From: an uncultured Bacteroidales bacterium
GTDB taxonomy: Bacteria > Bacteroidota > Bacteroidia > Bacteroidales > F082
DNA length: 64,000 nt
Assembly (NCBI GenBank): GCA_946184615.1
Contig: CAMHFN010000006.1
Span: 1 to 64,000, forward strand
Reading direction: 5' to 3'
Made by a program: the position numbers and the translations under genes. The notes beneath the pieces were generated by a model that was not told the origin of the DNA, did no database searches, and saw only the letters and a list, made by a program, of their open reading frames with translations. Positions 9,751 to 19,164 of this stretch are shown piece by piece (positions within the stretch are counted from its first letter, which is position 1; each line of letters begins with the position of its first letter).

Positions 9751-10998
9751 ATGAAACGAGTAGTCGTCACCGGCCTTGGGGCCATTACACCCATCGGAAA
9801 TACTGTCAAAGATTTCTGGGAAGGATTAATCAATGGCCGCAATGGAGTCGGTCCGATTACCCATTTCGATTGCACCAATTACAAGACTCATTTCGCCGCT
9901 GAAGTCAAGGATTACGATCCATTGAATTATTTTGACCGCAAAGACGTGCGCAAGCACGATTTGTATTCGCAGTACGACATTGTAGCTGCTACAGAGGCGG
10001 TAGAAAGTTCCCATCTCACGCCGGTGAACACCGATTTCGACGAGGTGGGCGTGGTGCTCACGGCTGGCATTGGCGGTGTCACCCATTTTTACAACGAGGT
10101 GATGGAGCATTCCAAGGGCGATGGCGTGCCTCGTTTCAGTCCCTATTACATTCCTAAGATGATTTTGAACATCCCTTCTGGGGTGATTTCGATCAAATAT
10201 GGTTTTAGGGGACCTAATTTCGCCACCGTATCAGCCTGTGCCTCATCCTCACATGCCATCGTAGCAGGTTTCGACTTGATCCGTTACGGAAAGGCCACTG
10301 CGGTGGTCGCTGGCGGTGCTGAAGCGGGCATCTGCGAGGCTGGCATCGGTGGTTTCAATGCCATGCACGCCCTGTCGTTACGCAACGACGACCCCACGAC
10401 GGCTTCGAGACCTTTCGACAAGAACCGCGACGGCTTTGTCATGGGCGAAGGTGGCGGCTGTATCGTTCTCGAGGAGTTAGAACATGCCTTGAAACGTGGT
10501 GCCGACATCTACGCTGAACTTGTCGGTGTAGGGATGTCGGGCGACGCCTATCACATCACCGCCCCGCACCCCGAAGGTTATGGCGCGGCACTCAGCATGG
10601 AACGTGCCTTGAAAGACGCTGGCATTGACCGAACGGAAATCGACCATATCAACACCCATGGCACCTCCACCCCACAAGGCGACTTGGCTGAAGTCGTTGC
10701 CATCAAGAAAGTCTTTGGCGATCACGCCCGCAACATCAGCCTAAACTCCACCAAGTCCATGACGGGACACCTCCTCGGAGGTACCGGCGCCGTGGAAGCC
10801 ATCGCCACCATCATGGCCCTCCACGAAGGCATCGTCCCCCCCACCATCAACCACTTCGAAGACGATCCGCAAATCGACCCGGAACTTGATTTCACCTTCA
10901 ACCAAGCCCGTAAGCGTGACCTCCACTATGCCATTAGCAATGCCTTTGGGTTTGGTGGACAAAATACATCGATTTTATTTAAAAAATTCACACTTTAA
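9751..10998 (+). CDS. fabF: Beta-ketoacyl-ACP synthase II
   Basis: MKRVVVTGLGAITPIGN; TVSACASSSHAI; NTHGTSTPQGD; SMTGHLLGGTGAVEA. Confidence 0.95.
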   Translation: MKRVVVTGLGAITPIGNTVKDFWEGLINGRNGVGPITHFDCTNYKTHFAAEVKDYDPLNYFDRKDVRKHDLYSQYDIVAATEAVESSHLTPVNTDFDEVGVVLTAGIGGVTHFYNEVMEHSKGDGVPRFSPYYIPKMILNIPSGVISIKYGFRGPNFATVSACASSSHAIVAGFDLIRYGKATAVVAGGAEAGICEAGIGGFNAMHALSLRNDDPTTASRPFDKNRDGFVMGEGGGCIVLEELEHALKRGADIYAELVGVGMSGDAYHITAPHPEGYGAALSMERALKDAGIDRTEIDHINTHGTSTPQGDLAEVVAIKKVFGDHARNISLNSTKSMTGHLLGGTGAVEAIATIMALHEGIVPPTINHFEDDPQIDPELDFTFNQARKRDLHYAISNAFGFGGQNTSILFKKFTL

Positions 10999-11010
10999 TT
11001 TTCGTAAACA

Positions 11011-11763
11011 ATGGCATTAAGGGATTTTTTTGCACATTGTTTCATGAAAAAAAAGCCTTTGTCGCAATTCATCAAAAACGACTTTGGCTTCTACCCTCGT
11101 AACCTAGCTCTCTATGAGTTGGCCTTCACCCACAAGTCGGCTGCCGACAACATTGGAGGCTTCAAGTTGAGCAACGAGCGGCTTGAATATCTTGGCGATG
11201 CCATTCTCAGTGCTGTGGTCGCCGACTACCTCTTCAGGATTTTCCCCACCCGACCGGAAGGGTTCCTCACCGAGATGCGTTCCAAGATTGTCAGCCGAGC
11301 TTCACTTAACAAGTTGTCGCAAAAACTAGGCTTCGAGCAGATGATCCATTACTCGCACGACAGTCATTCCAACTTCAAGTCGATGACGGGAAACGCCTTT
11401 GAAGCTTTTGTGGGGGCGCTTTATCTCGACCGCGGATACAACTTCACCAAACACATCCTTATCGACCGTATCGTTAGGATACACATCGATTTGGAACAGC
11501 TGGAGATTACCGATGTCAACTTCAAGAGCAAATTGCTGGAGTGGTCGCAAAAGGAAAAACATCACCTTGTCTTTAAGATGGTTGCCAGAAAGGACAACCC
11601 ACATGAGAAACTGTATCATGTCATGGTGGTCATCGATGGTGAAGACTACGCTGAAGGAGCCGACTTTTCAATCAAAGGAGCCGAACAGCTTGCTGCTGAA
11701 AAGACATGGAACATGCTTGTGGAGCAAAAAAAGGTCACTATCGAACACCACGAAAAGGAATAA
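11011..11763 (+). CDS. rnc: Ribonuclease III
   Basis: NERLEYLGDAILSAVVADYLF signature; dsRBD at C-terminus; acpP-fabF-rnc order. Confidence 0.93.
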   Translation: MALRDFFAHCFMKKKPLSQFIKNDFGFYPRNLALYELAFTHKSAADNIGGFKLSNERLEYLGDAILSAVVADYLFRIFPTRPEGFLTEMRSKIVSRASLNKLSQKLGFEQMIHYSHDSHSNFKSMTGNAFEAFVGALYLDRGYNFTKHILIDRIVRIHIDLEQLEITDVNFKSKLLEWSQKEKHHLVFKMVARKDNPHEKLYHVMVVIDGEDYAEGADFSIKGAEQLAAEKTWNMLVEQKKVTIEHHEKE

Positions 11764-11766
11764 GCC

Positions 11767-12198
11767 ATGAAAAAAAACAAACTGACCATCGCCCCCTTCG
11801 ATGACATCCATATCATCGGCATCAACTCCACCTTGGCCGATTACAAGTTGGCTTATTTCTTCAACACGCAACTAAATTATAAATTCAGTCGACTGAAAGA
11901 CATCCTGTTGGACAATGAGCATCCGTATGCGTTTTTTTACTACAATGCAGGAGAAAATCGCAACGTCTACAATTTAGTATCGCTTAGATACAACGGCCAG
12001 CCTTGTTTGAAGCTCAATCCACAAATGGATTACCTCCTTATCGTGCGCAATCCCATTACAGACGACAAGGCGGAACAACTCATAAAAAACATCCGCTCCA
12101 TCAAGCAGGTGTCTTACGCCTATACCATGGATTTAAGCAAAACGCCTGCCATGGATGTGCTGCTGGAGCGGATTGAAATGCACGAAACACAAATGTAG
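11767..12198 (+). CDS. IPExxxVDY-family small protein of unknown function
   Basis: IIGINSTLADYKLAYFFNTQLNYKFSR typical of this Bacteroidetes family. Confidence 0.6.
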   Translation: MKKNKLTIAPFDDIHIIGINSTLADYKLAYFFNTQLNYKFSRLKDILLDNEHPYAFFYYNAGENRNVYNLVSLRYNGQPCLKLNPQMDYLLIVRNPITDDKAEQLIKNIRSIKQVSYAYTMDLSKTPAMDVLLERIEMHETQM

Positions 12199-12199
12199 A

Positions 12200-12218
12200 G
12201 ACGTTTCACAAAACGTCC
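12200..12218. terminator. Likely bidirectional terminator hairpin (GACGTTT cacA AAACGTC) between convergent genes
   Basis: Short stem followed by a T-rich tract on + (gttttttatcc), between the 11767 gene (+) and glnA (-). Confidence 0.5.
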
Positions 12219-12230
12219 CTACATTGTTTT

Positions 12231-13742
12231 TTATCCTACGTGGATATTTTCGTTCACCAGTTTCATGATTTTCTCAGTATCGTTGCCGAGTTCCTTGCGG
12301 AGGTTAGCATCCTTGAAGTCACTCAAGAACTGGATCATGTAGTCGATAATGGCATCGGAGAACACACCCTTGTCGGTATAGATCTTGCGGTCCTTCTTAA
12401 GTTCCTTGGCGGCGGCCACGCAGCTGTCGGGCAGCTGTTCAAGGGCTTCCTGCACCTTCTTGTTTTTGGCGTCGTGGATGTTCACGCCGAGGCCGACGTA
12501 GGTCTTTTCGGCCACCTCGAGGGCGTTGGGCATTTCGAAACCGTGACGGGCGGCGGCACAGAGGGCAGCCATCAGTAGGTACATGTCGGCGCAGCCGTCG
12601 GAGGCACGCCATTCAAAGGTCTGCTTGTCGCTGAAGTCGCGGTTCGACTTCTTCTCCATCGGGTTGCAGTCGGCCACCATGTCCTTGCCATTGTTGATCC
12701 AGCCCAGCGGCACGCGCACCAAGGCGCTGCGGTTGCTGTAAGACCAGCACAATGAAGTCGGGGCTTCCTGATGGGGCACCAGACGGAGGAACGACAGCGG
12801 ATTCGGGTTACCGAAGGCAGGCAGCGAGGTGCCAGCATCCATGTAACCGGCGATGGCACGCTTGCCATAGTCGCTGAGTTCGCCTTTTTCCACCATCACG
12901 CTCTTGCCGTTTCTCGTGAACTTGCAGTGGACGTGCATACCAGAACCGGCCTTGCCCACAGTGATCTTCGGGGCGAAGGTCAGCACCACGCCGTATTGGT
13001 AAGCCAGTTGGCGCATGATCCACTTGGCCACCACCAGCTGGTCGGCGGCATCCTCGATGTTGGTGGGCAGGAACTCGATTTCATTCTGTTCGTAGATCTT
13101 GCCTTCGTGGGTAAAGTTACCCACCTCGGAGTGACCATACTTGATCAAGCCACCGGCTTGGGCGATGAGGCGCATGGCCTCCACGCGGTATTCGGTGAAC
13201 TTGTTGAATGGAGCACTCTCGTGATAACCACGCTGGTCCGGCACTTCGTAGATTTGTTCGTCATCGGCGATGATGTAATATTCCAGCTCACCCATGGTCT
13301 GCATCTCGAGACCTGTGGTCTTCTTGAAGACTTGGTGAGCCTTGCGGAGGATGTACTCCGGTGAGCTCTCGAAGGGCTCGCCGTCGCGGTTGTAGAACGA
13401 GCAGAGGATGTCGAGGGTGGGGACTTCCGAGAAGGGGTTACGGAAGGCGGTCTTGTACTTCGGCACCACATAGAGGTCGCTCTTTCCTGCTTCGATGAAG
13501 GGGAAGAGGCTGGAGCCATCGACGCGCTCGCCAGCGGAGAGGATGTTCTCCAGGTGCTCGGCGCTATGGATGACGAAATTCAAGGTTTTGAGTTTGCCGT
13601 CCCATCCACAGTAGTGGAAATTCACGAATTCGATTTCGTTTTCCTCGCAGTAGCGGATGATGTCGGCGCGAGTAAATTCAGCTGCTGGTTTCTGCAGATA
13701 CTGCACCAGCAGGTTGGGGTTCATTGCAATGCGTTGATCCAT
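12231..13742 (-). CDS. glnA: Glutamine synthetase (type I-like)
   Basis: VNFHYCGWDGKLKTLNF; ELEYYIIADDEQ; KAGSGMHVHCKF; RLVPHQEAPTSLCWSYSNRSALVRVP. Confidence 0.88.
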   Translation of the reverse strand: MDQRIAMNPNLLVQYLQKPAAEFTRADIIRYCEENEIEFVNFHYCGWDGKLKTLNFVIHSAEHLENILSAGERVDGSSLFPFIEAGKSDLYVVPKYKTAFRNPFSEVPTLDILCSFYNRDGEPFESSPEYILRKAHQVFKKTTGLEMQTMGELEYYIIADDEQIYEVPDQRGYHESAPFNKFTEYRVEAMRLIAQAGGLIKYGHSEVGNFTHEGKIYEQNEIEFLPTNIEDAADQLVVAKWIMRQLAYQYGVVLTFAPKITVGKAGSGMHVHCKFTRNGKSVMVEKGELSDYGKRAIAGYMDAGTSLPAFGNPNPLSFLRLVPHQEAPTSLCWSYSNRSALVRVPLGWINNGKDMVADCNPMEKKSNRDFSDKQTFEWRASDGCADMYLLMAALCAAARHGFEMPNALEVAEKTYVGLGVNIHDAKNKKVQEALEQLPDSCVAAAKELKKDRKIYTDKGVFSDAIIDYMIQFLSDFKDANLRKELGNDTEKIMKLVNENIHVG

Positions 13743-13785
13743 TACGATATTTTTTAAATTTAGATGTTCCTTCGGATTGGGGAGG

Positions 13786-13793
13786 CAAAGATA
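13786..13793 (-). promoter_or_regulatory. -7 box TATCTTTG (reverse complement) upstream of glnA
   Basis: CAAAGATA on +, matching TAnnTTTG on -, about 45 bp upstream of the glnA start. Confidence 0.45.
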
Positions 13794-13823
13794 AGGATTA
13801 TTCTGGGATTTCCCAATCTTTTC

Positions 13824-14939
13824 CTATCTTTTCAACATATTGAAATACACATCCAGCAGTTTTTGGGCGCCGATGTAGGCGCTCATGCGTTGGTTGCGGA
13901 CGTCGTTTTCGATCAAGGGAAGCAAGTCGGTAACCAGTTGGTTCTGGTAGAAATCCGATTTCAGGGCAGACTCCATGGTGTCGATCATCATCTGGACGTC
14001 CTGCTGAGAGCGTTTCTGCTGGAGGAAGCCATTCTCCCGTATGGCCTGAACGTGGTCATACACCATCTGCCACACGGTTTCGACGTTGTAGCCTGTCAAA
14101 GAAGAGCAGGTGAGCACTTTGGTTTCCTGGCCTGATTCCGGCATGGGGAAGAGATGCAGGGCGGTCCGGCATTCGGCGGCGGCGCGTTCGGCTCGCAGCA
14201 CGTTGTCGCCATCGGCTTTGTTGACGGCGATGCCATCAGCCATCTCCATGATGCCGCGTTTGATGCCTTGGAGCTCGTCGCCCGCACCACTGATGAGGAT
14301 TAACAGGAAGAAATCAACCATGGAATGCACCGCAGTTTCGGATTGACCAACACCGACCGTCTCAATGAAAATAGTGTCGTAGCCCGCGGCTTCACAGAGG
14401 ATCACCGTCTCACGCGTCTTACGGGCCACGCCACCTAACGTTCCTGCGGAAGCAGAAGGACGGATGAAGGCGTTGGGATGGACGGAAAGTTCCTCCATAC
14501 GGGTCTTGTCGCCCAAAATAGAACCTTTGGAACGTTGGCTGGAAGGATCGATGGCCAGCACCGCCAGCTTGTGGTCGTTGCGGCAGAGGTACATGCCCAA
14601 GGCTTCGATGAAGGTACTCTTGCCCGCTCCGGGGACGCCCGTGATACCCAATCGCAGCGCCTTGCCTGAATGCGGAAGACAAGCGGCAATGATGGCCTGG
14701 GCAATCTCCTGGTGTTTGGGCAGGGCGCTCTCCACCAAAGTGATGGCCTTGCTCAACGCCACCCGGTCTCCCTTCAGGATGCCATCGACATACCATTCAA
14801 GGGGCATCAGCTGTTGTTGGTTGCGACGCAAACGCTCCAACGCCAGCGGGTTCACCTGCACCGGCTGGTCGACACCTTCGGCCACCTTAAGGTTCGAATC
14901 CCACTCATGCTCTTGATTTTCAAAGTGTTCAATTTCCAT
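13824..14939 (-). CDS. meaB: Methylmalonyl-CoA mutase-associated GTPase MeaB (ArgK family)
   Basis: LGITGVPGAGKSTFIEALG (P-loop); AIDPSSQRSKGSILGDKTRM; FIETVGVGQSE. Confidence 0.92.
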   Translation of the reverse strand: MEIEHFENQEHEWDSNLKVAEGVDQPVQVNPLALERLRRNQQQLMPLEWYVDGILKGDRVALSKAITLVESALPKHQEIAQAIIAACLPHSGKALRLGITGVPGAGKSTFIEALGMYLCRNDHKLAVLAIDPSSQRSKGSILGDKTRMEELSVHPNAFIRPSASAGTLGGVARKTRETVILCEAAGYDTIFIETVGVGQSETAVHSMVDFFLLILISGAGDELQGIKRGIMEMADGIAVNKADGDNVLRAERAAAECRTALHLFPMPESGQETKVLTCSSLTGYNVETVWQMVYDHVQAIRENGFLQQKRSQQDVQMMIDTMESALKSDFYQNQLVTDLLPLIENDVRNQRMSAYIGAQKLLDVYFNMLKR

Positions 14940-14961
14940 GTCCTACATCGGTTTGAGAAAG

Positions 14962-14969
14962 CAAAGATA
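14962..14969 (-). promoter_or_regulatory. -7 box TATCTTTG (reverse complement) upstream of meaB
   Basis: CAAAGATA on + about 25 bp upstream of the meaB ATG. Confidence 0.45.
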
Positions 14970-15011
14970 TGATTTTTAAAAGTTTTTTTCTCGTAATTCG
15001 GATTTTTTTTG

Positions 15012-15019
15012 TAACTTTG
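15012..15019 (+). promoter_or_regulatory. -7 box TAACTTTG upstream of the GT5-like gene
   Basis: TAnnTTTG match 25 bp upstream of ATG 15044. Confidence 0.45.
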
Positions 15020-15043
15020 CAATTTAACAGTTAACTGTATACC

Positions 15044-15859
15044 ATGACGAACAAACATCGGGTACTTTTTGTACATCAGGAAATCTCTCCCTACTTGCCG
15101 GAAAACCCGGTTAGTTTGCTCGGGAGAAACCTGCCCCAAGCCACTCAGGAAAAAGGAAAAGAAATTAGGATCTTCATGCCCCGCTACGGTAACATCAACG
15201 AGCGTCGCAACCAACTCCACGAAGTGATTCGTCTGTCGGGCATGAACCTCATTATCAATGACACCGACCACCCTCTCATCATCAGAGTGGCCTCCATCCA
15301 GAAAGCCCGAATGCAAATCTATTTCATCGACAACGACGACTTCTTCACGAAGAAAAAATACACCGTCTACGACAACAATGGGAAGTTCTGCGAAGACAAC
15401 GATTACCGTATCGTGTTTTTCAACCGAGGCGTTATCGAGACTGTAAAGAAGCAAAGCTGGTCGCCCGACATTATCCACTGTCATGGGTGGATGTCGGCCT
15501 TGATGCCGCTGTTCATCAAGCGAGCTTATAAGGACAACCCCCTGTTCAACGAATCGAAAATCATTTACTCCATTTACGACGACAGCTTCAAAGAGACCCT
15601 TCGCGAAGGCTTTGAAAAAAAAGTAAAACTCCCAGGGATGTCGGCCAAAGACCTTAAATATTTCAAGGAACCCAATTATGTCAACCTCACCAAATCCGCC
15701 ATCGACCTCTCCGATGGCATCATCCTAGGCAGCAAAAAAATTCATCCGGAAATTGCTGAATACCTCAAGAGTTACGACAGACCCATCTTGGAATACCAAC
15801 CAGAAGAAAACTACGCCGACACCTACAACGACTTTTACGACACCATATTAAACAAGTGA
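15044..15859 (+). CDS. Glycogen/starch synthase N-terminal-domain (GT5-like) protein
   Basis: VLFVHQEISPYLPENPVSLLGRNLPQATQEKGKEIRIFMPRYGNINERRNQLHEV; PDIIHCHGWMSALMPLFIK. Confidence 0.75.
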   Translation: MTNKHRVLFVHQEISPYLPENPVSLLGRNLPQATQEKGKEIRIFMPRYGNINERRNQLHEVIRLSGMNLIINDTDHPLIIRVASIQKARMQIYFIDNDDFFTKKKYTVYDNNGKFCEDNDYRIVFFNRGVIETVKKQSWSPDIIHCHGWMSALMPLFIKRAYKDNPLFNESKIIYSIYDDSFKETLREGFEKKVKLPGMSAKDLKYFKEPNYVNLTKSAIDLSDGIILGSKKIHPEIAEYLKSYDRPILEYQPEENYADTYNDFYDTILNK

Positions 15860-17217
15860 TTCCCATGGTGAAAAGATATTGTAAAAACTTATTTAAAACA
15901 CTGATTATCAGTGTTTTAGTTGTTTTATATACCTCATGTAGCAAGACCACCGAATCCATCGGAAACGGTCTTCTTTCAGAAAACGACCACATCGGAGCCT
16001 TTTATACCGACACCCTTCATCTCAACTGCCACTCGGAACGAATCGACTCTTTGTACACCAAAGGCATGAACTCGGTACTTTTGGGCTCAATGATGGATCC
16101 CGTGATGGGCTTGACCAATGCCAACCTCTTCACCCAACTCCACCTTTCGTCGACCAATCATTATTTCGGGGACAACCCGGTAATTGACTCGGTGGTCCTC
16201 CAACTGGTTTATTCTGGCTACTATGGCGACACCACAACCCTGCAAACGGTACACGTCTACGAGTTGGCCGAAACCATGATTGACAGTCTTGACTATTATC
16301 AATTCTCCGATTTTGAGACAAAAGGGGCCGACTTGGCCAACAGTTACCAATTCCAGCCTCACCCCAAAACAGCGAACCAAATCGTTGGCAACGACACCCT
16401 ATCCCTGGCGGTGCTGCGCATCCCCTTGGACAACAGCTTCGGAGAACAACTGGCCTCGGCAGACAGTTCGATATTCAGCACCCCCGACGCCTTCAAAGAC
16501 TATTTTCACGGATTGAAAATCAGTTTCGAGGAGGTCAGCCAAGGAGGTGCCATTTGTTACTTCGACCCGAAAAACAACACCATTACACAGTTGCAAGTCT
16601 ACTATCGGGAAAATCCCAGCGCCAACCCCATGCGATATGACTTCTACATCACGTCTGATGATGTGTATTTCAACCAATACCTTCACGACTACACTCTAGG
16701 TACAACGGCCTTCACACAACAGGTGATGGAGGGTGACACCTCTTTGGGACAGACCCAACTCTACCTCCAATCGATGGGAGGCATCCGTAGTTTCATCAGC
16801 TTCCCCGACTTGATCAACTGGGCCGATGCGCTTCAGGACGAAGGAACTCACCTTATCATCAATGAAGCCAAACTCGTCATCCCTGCTGCCGAGACTTCTG
16901 ACTCCACCCTGCTCCCCCCTCCACCTTCGATGGCCTTGGTCAGCCTCAAAGCCACAGGAGGTACCGCTCTGCTTCCTGACTATATGGAAGGGACCAGTTA
17001 CTTTGGAGGCACCTATTCTACTACCAAGAAAAATGTCAGTTTCCGCATCTCGGAATATCTTCAAGAGATCATCTTGGGCAACAACACTAGCCTTGGCTTG
17101 TATCTCTCCATCACAGGAGCCTCATACAACGCACAACGTTGGGTCGTAGCCGGCCCCGAAGCCTTACAAGACCATTCCATGAAATGTGAGATAAAATATT
17201 CATTAGTAAAAGAATAA
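15856..17217 (+). CDS. DUF4270-type lipoprotein
   Basis: Lipoprotein signal ISVLVVLYTSC; SIGNGLL...; downstream of the GT5-like gene as commonly seen in Bacteroidetes. Confidence 0.7.
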   Translation: MIPMVKRYCKNLFKTLIISVLVVLYTSCSKTTESIGNGLLSENDHIGAFYTDTLHLNCHSERIDSLYTKGMNSVLLGSMMDPVMGLTNANLFTQLHLSSTNHYFGDNPVIDSVVLQLVYSGYYGDTTTLQTVHVYELAETMIDSLDYYQFSDFETKGADLANSYQFQPHPKTANQIVGNDTLSLAVLRIPLDNSFGEQLASADSSIFSTPDAFKDYFHGLKISFEEVSQGGAICYFDPKNNTITQLQVYYRENPSANPMRYDFYITSDDVYFNQYLHDYTLGTTAFTQQVMEGDTSLGQTQLYLQSMGGIRSFISFPDLINWADALQDEGTHLIINEAKLVIPAAETSDSTLLPPPPSMALVSLKATGGTALLPDYMEGTSYFGGTYSTTKKNVSFRISEYLQEIILGNNTSLGLYLSITGASYNAQRWVVAGPEALQDHSMKCEIKYSLVKE

Positions 17218-17246
17218 TACATAAAAGAATAGATTTTATTACCAAT

Positions 17247-17897
17247 ATGAAAAAATTAATTCTAATGACATTGATTTTTGCCGCATTGAGTTGCCAGGCA
17301 CAACAGAAAGAAACCGTTGTGGTCATCGAGACCAACTATGGCACTATTAAAGCCAAATTGTATAACGACACACCGCTACACCGCGACAATTTCATCAAGT
17401 TGGTGAACGAAGGCTGGTATAAGGGATCGCCTTTCCACCGTGTCATCAACAATTTCATGATTCAAGGAGGACAGAATGCTGACGGCCGTGTAGACCCCGG
17501 CTACACCGTTCCCGCCGAATTCCGCGACAACCACTTCCATCAAAAAGGCGCACTCTGCGCTGCACGCCAAGGCGACCAAGTCAACCCCAAGAAGGCTTCC
17601 AGCGGCTCGCAGTTTTACATCGTTCAAGGTCAAGTTTATGACGACAAAACCCTGGATCTGTATGAAGAACGCTTAGGTAAGATTTTCAGTGCCAGACAAC
17701 GTCAAGCCTACAAGACCGTAGGCGGCACCCCTCATCTTGACGGCGACTATACCGTTTTTGGTGAAGTCATAGATGGCCTCGATATCGTTGATAAAATCGC
17801 AAGGGTAAAGACCGGCTACATGGATGTGCCTGTTGAACCCGTGATCATCAATACAATTACGATTGAAAAAAACGCTGAGAAAGATTGCTGTAAGTAA
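17247..17897 (+). CDS. Cyclophilin-type peptidyl-prolyl cis-trans isomerase (secreted/lipoprotein)
   Basis: FIKLVNEGWYKGSPFHRVINNFMIQGG; ASSGSQFYIVQG; signal peptide MKKLILMTLIFAALSC. Confidence 0.92.
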   Translation: MKKLILMTLIFAALSCQAQQKETVVVIETNYGTIKAKLYNDTPLHRDNFIKLVNEGWYKGSPFHRVINNFMIQGGQNADGRVDPGYTVPAEFRDNHFHQKGALCAARQGDQVNPKKASSGSQFYIVQGQVYDDKTLDLYEERLGKIFSARQRQAYKTVGGTPHLDGDYTVFGEVIDGLDIVDKIARVKTGYMDVPVEPVIINTITIEKNAEKDCCK

Positions 17898-17905
17898 TTA
17901 TTCCC

Positions 17906-18937
17906 ATGAAAGAAAAAATTGAACAACTATTAAACGAAGTCCAAAACTTCCAGGCGGAGAGCAAAGAGGCACTGGAAGAGTTTCGTATCACTTATCTGAG
18001 CAAAAAAGGCATCATTCCCGCCTTATTTGCTGATTTTAAAACGGTCGCTCCCGAGCTTCGCAAGGAGATGGGCATGAAACTGAATGAGTTGAAAAATGTC
18101 GTCACCGCCAAAATCGAAGAACAACTGGAGCACTTTGAGACCCAAAACACGTCGGATGCCGGCTTCGACATGACCATGCCCGCCGCTGAAATGAAAGGCT
18201 CTCGTCATCCTCTTTCGGTGGTGCGCCGCGACATCAACGAGATTTTTTCCCACCTCGGCTTTACCATCGTGGAAGGTCCAGAGATCGAGGACGACTATCA
18301 TGTCTTCTCTGCATTGAACTTCCCTCTTGACCATCCCGCCCGCGACATGCAGGACACCTTCTTCATTCATAAAGAACCCAACGTAAATAAGGTTACTGAC
18401 ATCTTGCTGCGCACCCACACCTCTAGCGTTCAAGTACGCGCCATGGAGAAGCAACAGCCTCCAATCCGCATCATCGCCCCAGGCCGAGTGTTCCGCAATG
18501 AGGCCATCTCTGCTCGCGCCCACTGCATCTTCCATCAAATCGAAGGTCTTTACATTGACGAAAACGTTTCGTTTGCCGATTTGAAACAGACCCTCTACCA
18601 TTTCGTGCAAGAGTTTTTCGGCGAAGGTACTAAAGTGCGTTTTCGTCCCTCCTACTTCCCCTTCACGGAGACTTCGGCAGAGATGGACATCTCTTGCAAC
18701 ATCTGCGGGGGCAAAGGTTGCAACATCTGCAAACATACTGGTTGGGTGGAGATTTTGGGATGCGGCATGTGCGACCCCAACATCCTCATCGCTAGCGGCA
18801 TCGATCCTGAAAAATATACGGGATTCGCTTTCGGCATGGGCGTAGAACGTATCGCTATGCTGAAATACGGTATCAACGACCTAAGGTTGTTCTTTGAAAA
18901 CGACCTGAAGTTCTTGGAACAGTTCGAGTTAAGTTAA
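17906..18937 (+). CDS. pheS: Phenylalanyl-tRNA synthetase alpha subunit
   Basis: SRHPLSVVRRDINEIFSHLGFTIVEGPEIEDDYH; GFAFGMGVERIAMLKYGINDLR. Confidence 0.96.
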   Translation: MKEKIEQLLNEVQNFQAESKEALEEFRITYLSKKGIIPALFADFKTVAPELRKEMGMKLNELKNVVTAKIEEQLEHFETQNTSDAGFDMTMPAAEMKGSRHPLSVVRRDINEIFSHLGFTIVEGPEIEDDYHVFSALNFPLDHPARDMQDTFFIHKEPNVNKVTDILLRTHTSSVQVRAMEKQQPPIRIIAPGRVFRNEAISARAHCIFHQIEGLYIDENVSFADLKQTLYHFVQEFFGEGTKVRFRPSYFPFTETSAEMDISCNICGGKGCNICKHTGWVEILGCGMCDPNILIASGIDPEKYTGFAFGMGVERIAMLKYGINDLRLFFENDLKFLEQFELS

Positions 18938-18939
18938 AG

Positions 18940-19125
18940 TTAGTTTTCCTTTTTTCGTTCTCCGTTCTCCGTTTCTTCGTCCTTGCCATTCACGCCATCT
19001 TTGAAACTCTTGACGCCCTTACCTAGGCCACGCATGAGCTCGGGTATTTTTCTGCCGCCGAAAATCAGCAGTACAATCAATGCGATGAGAAGGATTTCCT
19101 GGTAGCCAATGAATAATAATGCCAT
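18940..19125 (-). CDS. tatA: Sec-independent protein translocase TatA/E-like
   Basis: EILLIALIVLLIFGGRKIPELMRGLGKGVKSFKDGVN. Confidence 0.9.
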   Translation of the reverse strand: MALLFIGYQEILLIALIVLLIFGGRKIPELMRGLGKGVKSFKDGVNGKDEETENGERKKEN

Positions 19126-19164
19126 AAGTTTTAATTGTTAATTTTCTGCAAAAATAACAAATAT

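Noticed and set aside
15044-15859. Truncated glycogen synthase as a pseudogene
   Set aside because: Stand-alone GT5 N-terminal-like proteins upstream of DUF4270 genes are common in Bacteroidetes.
18700-18780. Cys-rich CNICGGKGCNICKHTGWVEILGCGMCDPN in PheS as a novel zinc finger
   Set aside because: Similar Cys-containing insertions are ordinary in many bacterial PheS proteins.
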